A DNA stretch of 41,126 nucleotides from JBBIJO01 sp037445895 (GTDB lineage Bacteria; Bacteroidota; Ignavibacteria; Kapaibacteriales; UBA2268): positions 1 to 41,126 of the forward strand of contig JBBIJO010000016.1 of the NCBI GenBank assembly GCA_037445895.1, written 5' to 3'. Shown here one piece after another: positions 25,791-34,144 of this stretch. The notes below the pieces were generated by a model. It made no database searches. It saw nothing but the letters and a program-made list of their open reading frames with translations, and was not told where the DNA came from. Position 1 is the first letter of the stretch, and each line of letters starts with the position of its first letter. The position numbers and the translations under genes are program-made.

Positions 25791-26800
25791 ATTCCTTTGT
25801 TGCCTTTTTTATTATAATAAATCGTCGTAAAATACCTTTGACGTTCAACTAATAAAAAATTACAAAAGGGGCAGTATGTATTTTCGGCTTCTGGCAAATC
25901 GGTATTGCCAATATAAACATACTGCATCCCATTGGATTCGGCTATTTGTTTAGCTCGTAGAAGTTTTTCTAAACTTGTCGATGGGCGGTCTATCATCTTG
26001 TAACTTGGGTAGAATCGGCTAAAATGCAAAGGAATCCGAGTGGAAATCGAAGCAAGAAATTTCGAAATTTGTTCGAAGCTTTCGTCATTGTCGTTTTCTC
26101 CGGGAATCACAAGATTAATTACTTCGATGTGGATGCCAGCGTCGAATACACGTTCAATACTTTCGAGCACAGGCTTGAGATGCCCTCCGGTGATTTTCAA
26201 ATATTTTTTATCGTTGAAAAACTTTAAATCAATATTAATTGCTTGAAGAAGGTTTTCTTCGACGACTACTTTTAGCATTTCTTTACTAAAATATCCGTTC
26301 GATACAAAAATATGGAAAAGATGGCTGGTTTCGGGATTTCGTCGAGACTCGTTAATTATATCCCGAGCATATTCGAAAAAAATGGTTGGTTCCGAATATG
26401 TATATGAAATCCCATCGACATTGTATATTTTTGCTATTTGGACAATCTCGATAGGATGAAGAATTTTCGCAACAAGGAGTTCCTGTGGCTTGAATTTAAT
26501 AGATTGAGAAAGGTAGCTATTCTGGCAATTTACACATTTAAAATTGCACCCGGGGGTGCCGAAAGATAAAACGTTAGTTTTAGGTTTAAAATGATAGAAT
26601 GGTTTTTTTTCAATGGGGTCTATTGCTACGCTTTCGGCTCTACCCCAAGTATATGAGTATAATTTCCCATCCCGATTGAAGCGAATCCGACAAATGCCCC
26701 CGGAACCCGGACGAATTTTGCAATAGTGGGCACACAACCTACAAATGACCTCGTCGGTTTCGGGCAATGTTTCGTAAAGTAAAGCTTCTTTTAAATGCAT
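25751..26800 (-). CDS. amrS: AmmeMemoRadiSam system radical SAM enzyme
   Basis: AmrS is a radical SAM enzyme (relative of pyruvate formate-lyase activases) whose substrate is unresolved. This 349-residue protein has an N-terminal Cys pair (CRLCAHYC), then GICRIRFN, the cluster motif Cys85-X3-Cys89-X2-Cys92 (CNFKCVNCQN), GISYTYSEPTIFFEYA, INIDLKFF, and HFSRFYPSYKM. A C-terminal Cys4 zinc-ribbon-like tail follows (CPFC and CPNC near 320-345). The usual partners, the Memo-like and AMMECR1 proteins, are not in the window. It starts 4 bases after the response-regulator stop. Confidence 0.9.
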   Translation of the reverse strand: MHLKEALLYETLPETDEVICRLCAHYCKIRPGSGGICRIRFNRDGKLYSYTWGRAESVAIDPIEKKPFYHFKPKTNVLSFGTPGCNFKCVNCQNSYLSQSIKFKPQELLVAKILHPIEIVQIAKIYNVDGISYTYSEPTIFFEYARDIINESRRNPETSHLFHIFVSNGYFSKEMLKVVVEENLLQAINIDLKFFNDKKYLKITGGHLKPVLESIERVFDAGIHIEVINLVIPGENDNDESFEQISKFLASISTRIPLHFSRFYPSYKMIDRPSTSLEKLLRAKQIAESNGMQYVYIGNTDLPEAENTYCPFCNFLLVERQRYFTTIYYNKKGNKGICPNCGNEINIVV

Positions 26801-26804
26801 AATT

Positions 26805-27581
26805 TTAAAGAAGACCTAAAGTTTTCATATCTGCTTCGAAGTTTTCAGGACGTAATTTAATTAACCAACCGTCGCCATAAGGGTCTTGGACGGCGACTTC
26901 CGGGTCTTGGATTACTCGTTCGTTTACTTCAACAACGGTTCCGGAAAGGGGCGAAAATATTGGTTGTGCGCGTAAATCCGAAGAAAATATTTGGAAATAC
27001 ACACTACCTTGCCGAATCTTGTCGCCAACCGATGGCAAATATATTGTTTGAATTTTACCAACCGAATAAAGGAGAGCGCGTTCGACGCCCAAAACAACAA
27101 GCCCTTCGTCATCCATCATCAGCCAAGTGTATTGCCCAACCCCACGTATATTGCTTATGAGTTCGTTTTGCAATGGTAACTTAGAATCGCTTTTCAATTG
27201 GGATTCTACCAAAGACGATGCTCTTCCGATAACTTTACGGAGTTCCTCGCGTGTGAAAGGTTTAGCAATATAATCGAATGCACCGAATTGCATCGCTTGC
27301 AATGCTGAATTGATAGTAGCATACCCGGTAATCATAATAACGAGAATTTTGGGGTCGATTTCTTTTGCTTTCCGAAGGAATTCCAACCCATCCATTTCTG
27401 GCATCATCAAATCTGTTAGAATAAGATTCGGTTTAAACTCGTAAATTTTTTCGATTGCTTCGGTTGCACTCATCGAAGTATCTAATTCAATATTCTCGTC
27501 CTTTTTTAGACTTCGCTTAATACTATCGAGGACTATTTGCTCGTCGTCGACAACGAGAATTTTAATTTTAACTTTTTCCAT
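26805..27581 (-). CDS. Response regulator fused to a GcvH-like domain lacking the lipoyl lysine
   Basis: This 258-residue protein has two domains. Residues 5-120 are a complete receiver with the acidic pair D12/D13 (VVDDEQ), phospho-acceptor D57 (LILTDLMMPEMDG), TGY at 85-87 and K107 (AKPF). Residues 150-255 match the glycine cleavage H protein fold (YTWLMMDDEG, LPSVGDKIRQG, SPLSGTVVEVN, DPYGDGWLIKLR). In true GcvH the lipoylated Lys lies about 11 residues before the SG of APVSG; here that place is Leu/Arg (SDLRAQPIFSPLSG), so lipoylation is unlikely. It has no DNA-binding output. It is 23 bases after the histidine kinase gene and is its presumed partner. The output is unknown and may be protein contact. 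Confidence 0.85.
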   Translation of the reverse strand: MEKVKIKILVVDDEQIVLDSIKRSLKKDENIELDTSMSATEAIEKIYEFKPNLILTDLMMPEMDGLEFLRKAKEIDPKILVIMITGYATINSALQAMQFGAFDYIAKPFTREELRKVIGRASSLVESQLKSDSKLPLQNELISNIRGVGQYTWLMMDDEGLVVLGVERALLYSVGKIQTIYLPSVGDKIRQGSVYFQIFSSDLRAQPIFSPLSGTVVEVNERVIQDPEVAVQDPYGDGWLIKLRPENFEADMKTLGLL

Positions 27582-27604
27582 TTTATTTTATCCCATCAAT
27601 ATTG

Positions 27605-29422
27605 TTATTGATTTTCGAAAAAAGCGGGAAGAATAATTTTGAATATTGCTCCGCCGCTTTCTGCTGTATCCACTTCAATCGAGCCGTGATGGCGTTCAAT
27701 AATTCCCCAACTAACAGCAAGTCCCAACCCACTTGTGCTTTTGGTCGAAAAGAAAGGTTCGAATATTTTATCCATAAGATTTTCCGGGATTCCTGGCCCG
27801 GTGTCTTCGACCGAAACGATACACTTTTTTTGCTGTCGAAAATACTCGGAAACAATCGTGATTTTTCCTTTGTATTTCATAGCATCGGCAGAATTAATCA
27901 GCAAATTTAGAAGGACTTGTTGAATCTGTTTCGAATCGACCTTGACTTTCGGTATCTTCTCTTCGGTATGGACCACTATTTCAATATCTTTGAACTGTGG
28001 TAGCCGATGAATCAGTTCCAAAGACTGGTGGATAATATCGTTTAGGTTTACTATCTCGAATTTTGGGGTGTATTGTTTCGCAAAATCGAGTAGATTACGG
28101 ACTATATCGCGGCAACGCAAAGTTTCGCGAATTATGATTTGAATATCATCTTGCAATGAACTATTAGCAACTAAATCATCGGCAATTCCTTCGGCATAGG
28201 AAAGAATCCCCGTTAGTGGGTTGTTGATTTCGTGGGCAACTCCGGCGGCAAGTTTCCCAAGAGCGGCGAGTTTTTCGCTTTGAATAAGCTTTTCCATTAA
28301 CTGAACTTCGTTGGTTGCGTCGCGTCCGATTGTGCAAGTTCCAATAATAGCCCCTTTATAATCCGTTAAAGGAAAACGTAGCATACGAAAATAATGGTCT
28401 TCGCCTTTAATATTTATTGTTTCGTTATACATTATTGCTTTGCCCGTTTGTTTAACTTCGTTATCGTGAATGCGAACTGTTTGTGCTAAGCGTGGAGGCA
28501 AAATTTCTTCGGGCAATTTCCCTACGAAATCCTCTGGTGTTAATCCGAATGCGTTGGCAGTAACTGGATTAACAATAATGTATCTTCCTTCTAAGTTTTT
28601 CAAACTTATCCAATCTTGGGCGTTGTTAATAAAACTTCGAAACTTTTGTTCGAGACTTTCGACTTCTCGTTGCAAGTTGACAAGTTCAGTGATTCGATGC
28701 CAGTTCGAAAGGATGTATTCCACATTTCCATAGACATCGAAGATGGGAGAACGTGTAACTTCCCAATGCCCCTCGTTGGGGGGTGAAGTTGTTTGGATTA
28801 TAAAATGTGGCGATTTTGTTTCGACAATATAATCAATTATGTTTTGTAAATCTTTTTTATCGCAGTTTATTTCCGAAATTTCGAGCAATTCGAAGCACTT
28901 ACGCCCGATAATTTTTTCTTCGGGCAATCCGACAAAATTGCAAAAAGCCTTGTTTGCACGCGTAACGGTTTGGTCGAGTGTCATAACAATCGACAAGTCC
29001 TGTAAACTATCGAAAATAGATTGTAGGAAAACGTTGTCGCTTTCAATTTTCTTCTCTAAGGTTTTTAAATCGGTCATTTTCTTGCCTAATTCTTCGTATG
29101 CATACATCAAATCCCAGAAAATGTGTGCAACCGAATGCTCAATTAATTTAATCGAAGGACTAATCTCTTTCTTCAATGTCTTCAGAAAGGAGTCGTCCCC
29201 CGTTAATTCAATGACCATTTCAATTTCTGGCAAAGCAAGAGCCTCTTTATGGTTGGTAAAAGTAGATAAACCAAGTTCTCTGGCAAAAACAACTCCTTCG
29301 GCTTCTTTATTTTTATCGACCACTGCAACAACTTCTATGTTTAATTCTTTGACTTGTTGTTCTTTGATAAGTTTCAGGATTGCGTAGCAACCTTTGCCGC
29401 CACCAATAATTACTGCTTTCAT
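27605..29422 (-). CDS. Rossmann-PAS-PAS soluble histidine kinase
   Basis: This 605-residue sensor kinase has no membrane segments. Residues 1-100 are a Rossmann-like nucleotide-binding domain (VIIGGGKGCYAILKL, VVAVVDKN, IEMVIELTGD), recalling NAD(P)-binding sensor domains. A short coiled coil (105-130), PAS1 (about 130-250) and PAS2 (about 262-380) follow. The kinase core has the H box with His397 (LAAGVAHEINNPL), N box QVLLNLLINSADAM, VEDTGPGIP, IFEPFFSTK and GLGLAVS. The catalytic residues are complete. It overlaps the protein-kinase-like gene by 4 bp upstream and is followed by the GcvH-type response regulator. A cytosolic redox or NAD(P)(H) cue is my inference. Confidence 0.88.
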   Translation of the reverse strand: MKAVIIGGGKGCYAILKLIKEQQVKELNIEVVAVVDKNKEAEGVVFARELGLSTFTNHKEALALPEIEMVIELTGDDSFLKTLKKEISPSIKLIEHSVAHIFWDLMYAYEELGKKMTDLKTLEKKIESDNVFLQSIFDSLQDLSIVMTLDQTVTRANKAFCNFVGLPEEKIIGRKCFELLEISEINCDKKDLQNIIDYIVETKSPHFIIQTTSPPNEGHWEVTRSPIFDVYGNVEYILSNWHRITELVNLQREVESLEQKFRSFINNAQDWISLKNLEGRYIIVNPVTANAFGLTPEDFVGKLPEEILPPRLAQTVRIHDNEVKQTGKAIMYNETINIKGEDHYFRMLRFPLTDYKGAIIGTCTIGRDATNEVQLMEKLIQSEKLAALGKLAAGVAHEINNPLTGILSYAEGIADDLVANSSLQDDIQIIIRETLRCRDIVRNLLDFAKQYTPKFEIVNLNDIIHQSLELIHRLPQFKDIEIVVHTEEKIPKVKVDSKQIQQVLLNLLINSADAMKYKGKITIVSEYFRQQKKCIVSVEDTGPGIPENLMDKIFEPFFSTKSTSGLGLAVSWGIIERHHGSIEVDTAESGGAIFKIILPAFFENQ

Positions 29423-30411
29423 ATTGCCTTCTCTTCTGTTGTTTTGATTGGGAATTCGCTATCGAGCATCTCGCCAAAATCCGTTATGAACTCTTTTAGG
29501 TCTCTATAATACGCAATGGGCTTCATTGTAAAATGAAGGAGTATCTTGCTCAATTTCATTGGAATATAAGGATATAATTTTCGTAGATTCATTATTCGGT
29601 AGTTGTAGAAAGCGGAAGCATCGTTGGGGGTTAGGCTATTTTTGACTTCTTCTGGAAATTCATTATTTTTAAAAACTTGGTCGAATGTTTTTAATCCCTT
29701 TGCCACAGCATAAGCAACAATATTCCCGCAACTCCATAAATCGAAGTCAGAAACATCTTGCATTAAGTCGAAATCAATCCAACGATAATTTCCACTTCCC
29801 GATTCAACAATTATATGGTCGTTGCGAATGTCGCCGTGGCAAAATCTATGTTGGTGGAGGAAATGAATCGCTTCGAAACTATCGAGCAATTTCCAAAGTA
29901 TAACAGGCAAATCCGTATAAAAATACTCGTAGTGTTTCTTTTCGATAAGAGGGATGTATTGGAAGAAAGATTTACCGCGGATGTAGTCAATGATTCGAAT
30001 AGTATTGCCCTTTTCGTCGATGCAAATATATCCTTGCATAAAACGTTTATCGCCACGAACTAAATCCAATACTTGCCCTTCTTTTATCGGGTTCCGATAG
30101 CAACGTATTCGCAAAATTCCAATATGAGCGTGGAACTCTTCGTGGAAAACTGTTTTGATAATTTTTTCACTTCCATCGCTCATATCGACAGCGCTGAATA
30201 CCCAATATTTTGGTTGGTCATCGATTCCGAATCGGGGTTCCCGCATATTCCCACGAACAAGATAATCTCCGCAACTTAGACGAATAATATCGCCCCGGTA
30301 AATCCGCATCCAATCTGTTGTGTCGGTAATAATATTGATTTTCGAAGGGTTAACTTTCCATCCTACAAGTTCTTTGATTCTTTCTGCGAGTAATTCTTTA
30401 TCTGAAATCAT
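29419..30411 (-). CDS. Atypical protein-kinase-fold protein
   Basis: This 330-residue protein has a protein-kinase/aminoglycoside-phosphotransferase fold. The catalytic loop reads HRFCHGDIRNDHIIV (HGD at 192-194), in which the metal-binding Asn five residues after Asp is replaced by His. The DFG-equivalent is WIDFDL (D213, D215). A candidate beta3 Lys lies in KIIKTVFHEEF (about 83-86). A 40-residue N-terminal lead (MISDKELLAERIKELVGW) has no visible domain. The substrate is unknown; it may be a kinase or a pseudokinase. It overlaps the neighbouring genes on both sides by 4 bp, so it is translated with the histidine kinase and is likely part of the same pathway. Confidence 0.7.
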   Translation of the reverse strand: MISDKELLAERIKELVGWKVNPSKINIITDTTDWMRIYRGDIIRLSCGDYLVRGNMREPRFGIDDQPKYWVFSAVDMSDGSEKIIKTVFHEEFHAHIGILRIRCYRNPIKEGQVLDLVRGDKRFMQGYICIDEKGNTIRIIDYIRGKSFFQYIPLIEKKHYEYFYTDLPVILWKLLDSFEAIHFLHQHRFCHGDIRNDHIIVESGSGNYRWIDFDLMQDVSDFDLWSCGNIVAYAVAKGLKTFDQVFKNNEFPEEVKNSLTPNDASAFYNYRIMNLRKLYPYIPMKLSKILLHFTMKPIAYYRDLKEFITDFGEMLDSEFPIKTTEEKAI

Positions 30412-30773
30412 TGCGAAACTCGTTCGTAAATTTGTTGTTGAACTCGACGGGGCAGTTTTCTTACAACCTGCTCGAAGGAATGGTTAATCATTTCAAAAAG
30501 AAGTTCTTCCGAAAGTTTATCGCCGAGCGTGATTGTGTTCCAGTGCTTTTTACTCATATGGTAACCGGGGGCAACGAAATCGAATTGTTCGCGTAACGAA
30601 ATTGCTTTTGCTGGGTCACATTTCAAATTTATTTTTAAAGGAAACGCTTCGAGGTCAACAAGGGCGAATATTTTTCCGTAAACTTTAAACACAAGAGTTA
30701 CTTCGTCGAACGGAAATTCCTCGGCTGTGAATGGTTTCGAAAGGCAATATTCCCGAATTTTCAGTATATCCAT
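30408..30773 (-). CDS. MmcQ/YjbR-like protein
   Basis: This 121-residue member of the YjbR/MmcQ family has a CyaY-like fold, often called DNA-binding-like but functionally uncertain. Strings are MDILKIREYCLSKPFTAEEF, TLVFKVYGKIFALVDLE, LPLKINLKCDPAKAISLRE, PGYHMSKKHWNTITL and LLFEMINHSFEQVVRKLPRR. It starts 10 bases after the M1 peptidase stop and its stop overlaps the kinase-like gene by 4 bp, placing it first in the tightly coupled core of the run. Confidence 0.86.
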   Translation of the reverse strand: MDILKIREYCLSKPFTAEEFPFDEVTLVFKVYGKIFALVDLEAFPLKINLKCDPAKAISLREQFDFVAPGYHMSKKHWNTITLGDKLSEELLFEMINHSFEQVVRKLPRRVQQQIYERVSQ

Positions 30774-30783
30774 AATGCATTTT

Positions 30784-32769
30784 TTACCTTATTAAAAATT
30801 TTTCAGTTTGGATTACATTGCCATCGGAAAGTTGTATCAAATAAAATCCGTTGCAAAGTTGGGGCAACTTAATTGTTGCAGTTCCCTCGCTGGAATTAAT
30901 TACTCCGGTAGAAACGACTTGACCGAGTAAATCAAACACTCGGAAATGAAAATCCTTCTGTGGAGCGTTTAGCTTCAAAACAATAGAATTGCGTTCAGAA
31001 ATAAGTATTTGAAAAATCTTGCCCTTGTGTGTATTGATGCTCGACTCGCCAACATCTGAATAAACGTAAGCTCGCAAAAGCGCAACAACTTTCGCACCAC
31101 GATTTACTTCGAGAGTGGAAAAATTGGGAATTCCTTCGACCCAAAACTCCTGCTGAGTGTTTTGCATAACAAGAACAGTATCGAAATATTGTCCCGCTGC
31201 GTTTTTGAAGTTCAATTCAAGCGGTAAGTTAATATATTTCCCGAAACCTTCCTCCTGAACTTGGGTTACTTCCAAAAGGACATCGACCGAATCTTCTCCG
31301 CGTGGAAATTCCGAGAGCATTATTTCGAGGATGGGGAACCCTCTATCATAAATCCATTGGTCGAAGAACCACGAGTAGTCCTCGCCGAGGAATTTATTGC
31401 AAAACGCCACAAAATCTTGTGTGGACTTCGACTTGTAGGCACTGCTATCCAAAAATGCTCTGAGCAACTCGAAGAATCTATCGTCGCCAACCAAGTAGCG
31501 AAACATACCGACTACCACAGCACCTTTGTTGTAAATCGTCGCCGGATAATTCGACGATGGAGGGGTTCGACGAAAGTCATATAATGACAAAATGCCTTCG
31601 CGTCCAATTGTATAATTGAGGTATTGGTCCCTCTGTCCTAGTTGCCTCCACAAATATTCGCTGTATCCAAATAGGGTTTCGAGAAATATAGATTCCCCGA
31701 ATGTAGCAAACGATTCCGAAAGCCAAGCATCGCGGAAATCGATAGGGGTAGCCATATCGCCGAACCATTGGTGGGCAAATTCGTGGGCTGCTGTCATATT
31801 CACCGTATCCTTCCCTCTAAGAAGCTCCCCCGCCGTATATTGCGGGAATGTTATCATTGTTTGGTGTTCCATTGCCCCCTGAGCAAAAGGGACAAGAACG
31901 AAGCCTATTTTTTCGAAAGGATAACGCCCGAAACGATTTTGGAAAGCATAAAATATATGGTAGAAGCTTTTGAAAGAGTGGATTGCAGCCTCTTCGTATT
32001 GGGGCAAATAGTAAACTACAAAGTCAATGCTTTTCGGCAAGTATTCGGAACCAACGCTTGTTGTTTTAAATCTTCCCATAGCAAAAGTGAGCAAATAGGT
32101 AGCAATAGGAAATTCCGACGAGGTTAGGAAAACATCTGCGGCGAGAGTGTCGGGGGCGGGAAGTTTTACCGTTGTCCCGTTTGCGGCAATTACAAACCCA
32201 GTTGGAACAATGAATTCTATACTATAGGTAGCCTTGTCCGAAGGATGGTCGTAAACGGGCAACCAATGTTGTGTAGCCGAAACATATTGGTTTCTCAAGC
32301 CAACACCAATAGCAAATAGAACTGAATCTTGCAATAACACACCGCCGAAAGGGTCCTGCGATTTTTCCGCTGTCATAAAACCAGAATAATAAATTGTAAC
32401 GATTTGCGTATCGCCGGCAGCAACAGAAGCAAAATTAATCTGGTAATATGAATAATCGATGTCTTGCTCTTTGCGAAATTCTGGGACAACTTTCAGCCGA
32501 CCGATGAAAGCGGAATCGACTTTCAAATCCCGAAGATGGAAATAGAAATTTTCGTTCGACGAGTTTACTACCCAAATAAACTTAATCGCACACCGTCCAG
32601 AAATGAACTTTGTAAGACCATCCCGTAAATCCAAGCGAGCATCGTAATGGATAACATCGAAAGCCTGTGGCTGGTAAAGAGTGGGAAGTGAAATAGGGCG
32701 TTGAGCAAATAAGTTCATAGAAATTAAGGATATACACCACAAAACATATTGAAGGCTTAACCTTTTCAT
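30784..32769 (-). CDS. Secreted M1-family metallopeptidase with T9SS sorting domain
   Basis: This 661-residue gluzincin is secreted by the type IX system. A signal peptide (1-22, MKRLSLQYVLWCISLISMNL) is followed by the N-terminal beta domain. The substrate motif reads GAMEH (298-302; the family has GAMEN). The zinc motif is HEFAH (329-333) with the downstream Glu in SESFATF (about 352). The C-terminal ~70 residues (VFDLLGQVVSTGV, PQLCNGFYLIQLSDGNVI, KFLIR) are a type A sorting domain. The Asn-to-His change sits in the substrate-binding exopeptidase motif and may alter amine recognition. It probably heads the long minus-strand run. A divergent promoter region with the MBL gene lies at 32770-32856. 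Confidence 0.87.
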   Translation of the reverse strand: MKRLSLQYVLWCISLISMNLFAQRPISLPTLYQPQAFDVIHYDARLDLRDGLTKFISGRCAIKFIWVVNSSNENFYFHLRDLKVDSAFIGRLKVVPEFRKEQDIDYSYYQINFASVAAGDTQIVTIYYSGFMTAEKSQDPFGGVLLQDSVLFAIGVGLRNQYVSATQHWLPVYDHPSDKATYSIEFIVPTGFVIAANGTTVKLPAPDTLAADVFLTSSEFPIATYLLTFAMGRFKTTSVGSEYLPKSIDFVVYYLPQYEEAAIHSFKSFYHIFYAFQNRFGRYPFEKIGFVLVPFAQGAMEHQTMITFPQYTAGELLRGKDTVNMTAAHEFAHQWFGDMATPIDFRDAWLSESFATFGESIFLETLFGYSEYLWRQLGQRDQYLNYTIGREGILSLYDFRRTPPSSNYPATIYNKGAVVVGMFRYLVGDDRFFELLRAFLDSSAYKSKSTQDFVAFCNKFLGEDYSWFFDQWIYDRGFPILEIMLSEFPRGEDSVDVLLEVTQVQEEGFGKYINLPLELNFKNAAGQYFDTVLVMQNTQQEFWVEGIPNFSTLEVNRGAKVVALLRAYVYSDVGESSINTHKGKIFQILISERNSIVLKLNAPQKDFHFRVFDLLGQVVSTGVINSSEGTATIKLPQLCNGFYLIQLSDGNVIQTEKFLIR

Positions 32770-32815
32770 AAAATACTTCCTAAATAAATATATGCTAATT
32801 TATGAAAAATGATTG

Positions 32816-32823
32816 TAAATTTG
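32816..32823 (+). promoter_or_regulatory. -7 element TAAATTTG before the MBL gene
   Basis: TAAATTTG fits the TAnnTTTG consensus, 34 nt before the ATG at 32857. A clear -33 TTTG is not visible, so this is only moderately supported. Confidence 0.4.
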
Positions 32824-32856
32824 CAATCGTATTTTTTTATTTTTAACAAAAGTATT

Positions 32857-33492
32857 ATGAAAATAATACGAATAACAGCAGGATTGCTCGAAACCAACTG
32901 TTATTTAATAATAAATCCCGAAGCAAGGAAGGCACTCCTTATCGATTCTCCCCCTGATTCAATCGATAAAGTTCTCGAAACTCTTCGAACCGAGCAAGCC
33001 CAACTCGAAGCCATTCTTTTAACCCATACACATTGGGACCATTTTGCCGAAGCGAACCCGATTAAACGTTCAACAGGAGCAAAGCTTTATGTTCATAAAA
33101 ACGACTACTATCGAATTCAAAACCCTCTCGAACATACTCTAATGCCTCTTGATTTCGAAATAGAATCGGCAGAAGCCGACTATTTAATTGGTGGACAGGA
33201 AGAATTGGTTTTCGAAGCAGCAACGTTGGAAGCTATCCCAACACCAGGCCACACCGAAGGTGGGATAACTTATGTCCTTCGTTCGGAAGGCTGTGCTTTC
33301 GTAGGCGATACAATTTTCTACCTTTCCGTTGGGCGAACCGATTTACCCGGCGGCAACGACGAAGCGCTAACTAAAAGTATTAACGAAATTATACTGCGAT
33401 TACCCGACGATTATATACTTTATACCGGACACGACAAGCCCACAACGGTTGGATTCGAAAAGTCCTTCAACCCTTATATTATTACTGTCTAA
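32857..33492 (+). CDS. MBL-fold hydrolase, glyoxalase II-like
   Basis: This is a 211-residue metallo-beta-lactamase-fold hydrolase. Start ATG 32857 removes 16 residues that would be translated from promoter sequence (the upstream frame from 32809). Metal sites are THTHWDH, a His in PTPGHTEGG, Asp in VGDTIF and His in YTGHDKPT. The GRTDLPGG loop fits the glyoxalase II-like/YcbL branch. The substrate is unknown. It is 14 bp upstream of the LptE-like gene. Confidence 0.87.
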   Translation: MKIIRITAGLLETNCYLIINPEARKALLIDSPPDSIDKVLETLRTEQAQLEAILLTHTHWDHFAEANPIKRSTGAKLYVHKNDYYRIQNPLEHTLMPLDFEIESAEADYLIGGQEELVFEAATLEAIPTPGHTEGGITYVLRSEGCAFVGDTIFYLSVGRTDLPGGNDEALTKSINEIILRLPDDYILYTGHDKPTTVGFEKSFNPYIITV

Positions 33493-33506
33493 TATTTAAT
33501 TTAATT

Positions 33507-34028
33507 ATGAATTTTTTTTCATCTATCCTTAATCGTTTTGTTAGGAAAAAGTTTATAAGTTTGTGTTTGTTTTCTTTGACAATTGGTTGCTATTCGTTCA
33601 GAGGGGGGACGTTGCCCGAGCATTTGAAGACAATATCGTTCACCCCAGTTGTTGACAATAGTAATTATGGCAACCCATTGTATAAAGATATGTTGTTGAA
33701 TGAATTAGTTACACAGTTTCGGAACGACAATACATTGAAAATAGTCGAAACAAGTGGTGATGCAAAATTGAGTTTGACAATAAATTCGATTCGCGACGAA
33801 ACGGCTTTTGTTAAACCGGGTGAACTTGAAAAAGAAAGGAAAATTACAATGGAGTTGAATGGTGAATTTTACGATGCAGTTAAACAGAAAACTATTTGGA
33901 AAAAGAACTTTTCCAATTATTCGATTTATAATGTGCAAGGAATTCCTTCGACTCGCGATGCAGCAATTAAGGAAGTTATTACGAAACTTACAAATGATAT
34001 TCTGTTGGCTACTGTTTCCGGGTGGTAG
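33507..34028 (+). CDS. lptE: LptE-like LPS-assembly lipoprotein
   Basis: LptE plugs the LptD outer-membrane barrel and inserts LPS. This is a 173-residue lipoprotein with lipobox LTIGC (Cys28), then the family start CYSFRGGTLPEHLKTISF. The core contains NPLYKDMLLNELVTQFRND, KLSLTINSIRDE and KERKITMELNGEFYDA. It is next to a BcsA-like glycosyltransferase and supports a classical outer membrane. No Shine-Dalgarno is seen. Confidence 0.8.
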   Translation: MNFFSSILNRFVRKKFISLCLFSLTIGCYSFRGGTLPEHLKTISFTPVVDNSNYGNPLYKDMLLNELVTQFRNDNTLKIVETSGDAKLSLTINSIRDETAFVKPGELEKERKITMELNGEFYDAVKQKTIWKKNFSNYSIYNVQGIPSTRDAAIKEVITKLTNDILLATVSGW

Positions 34029-34144
34029 AATATTTGAACGAGAATGGTAAAATGCAATTATTCTTTTTTGGTTCGTCTTTTTGTTTCTCTTTTTTTAAAA
34101 AAAGCAAATTAGTATGTCCATCAAGTGGGATATAGTATTAAAAT

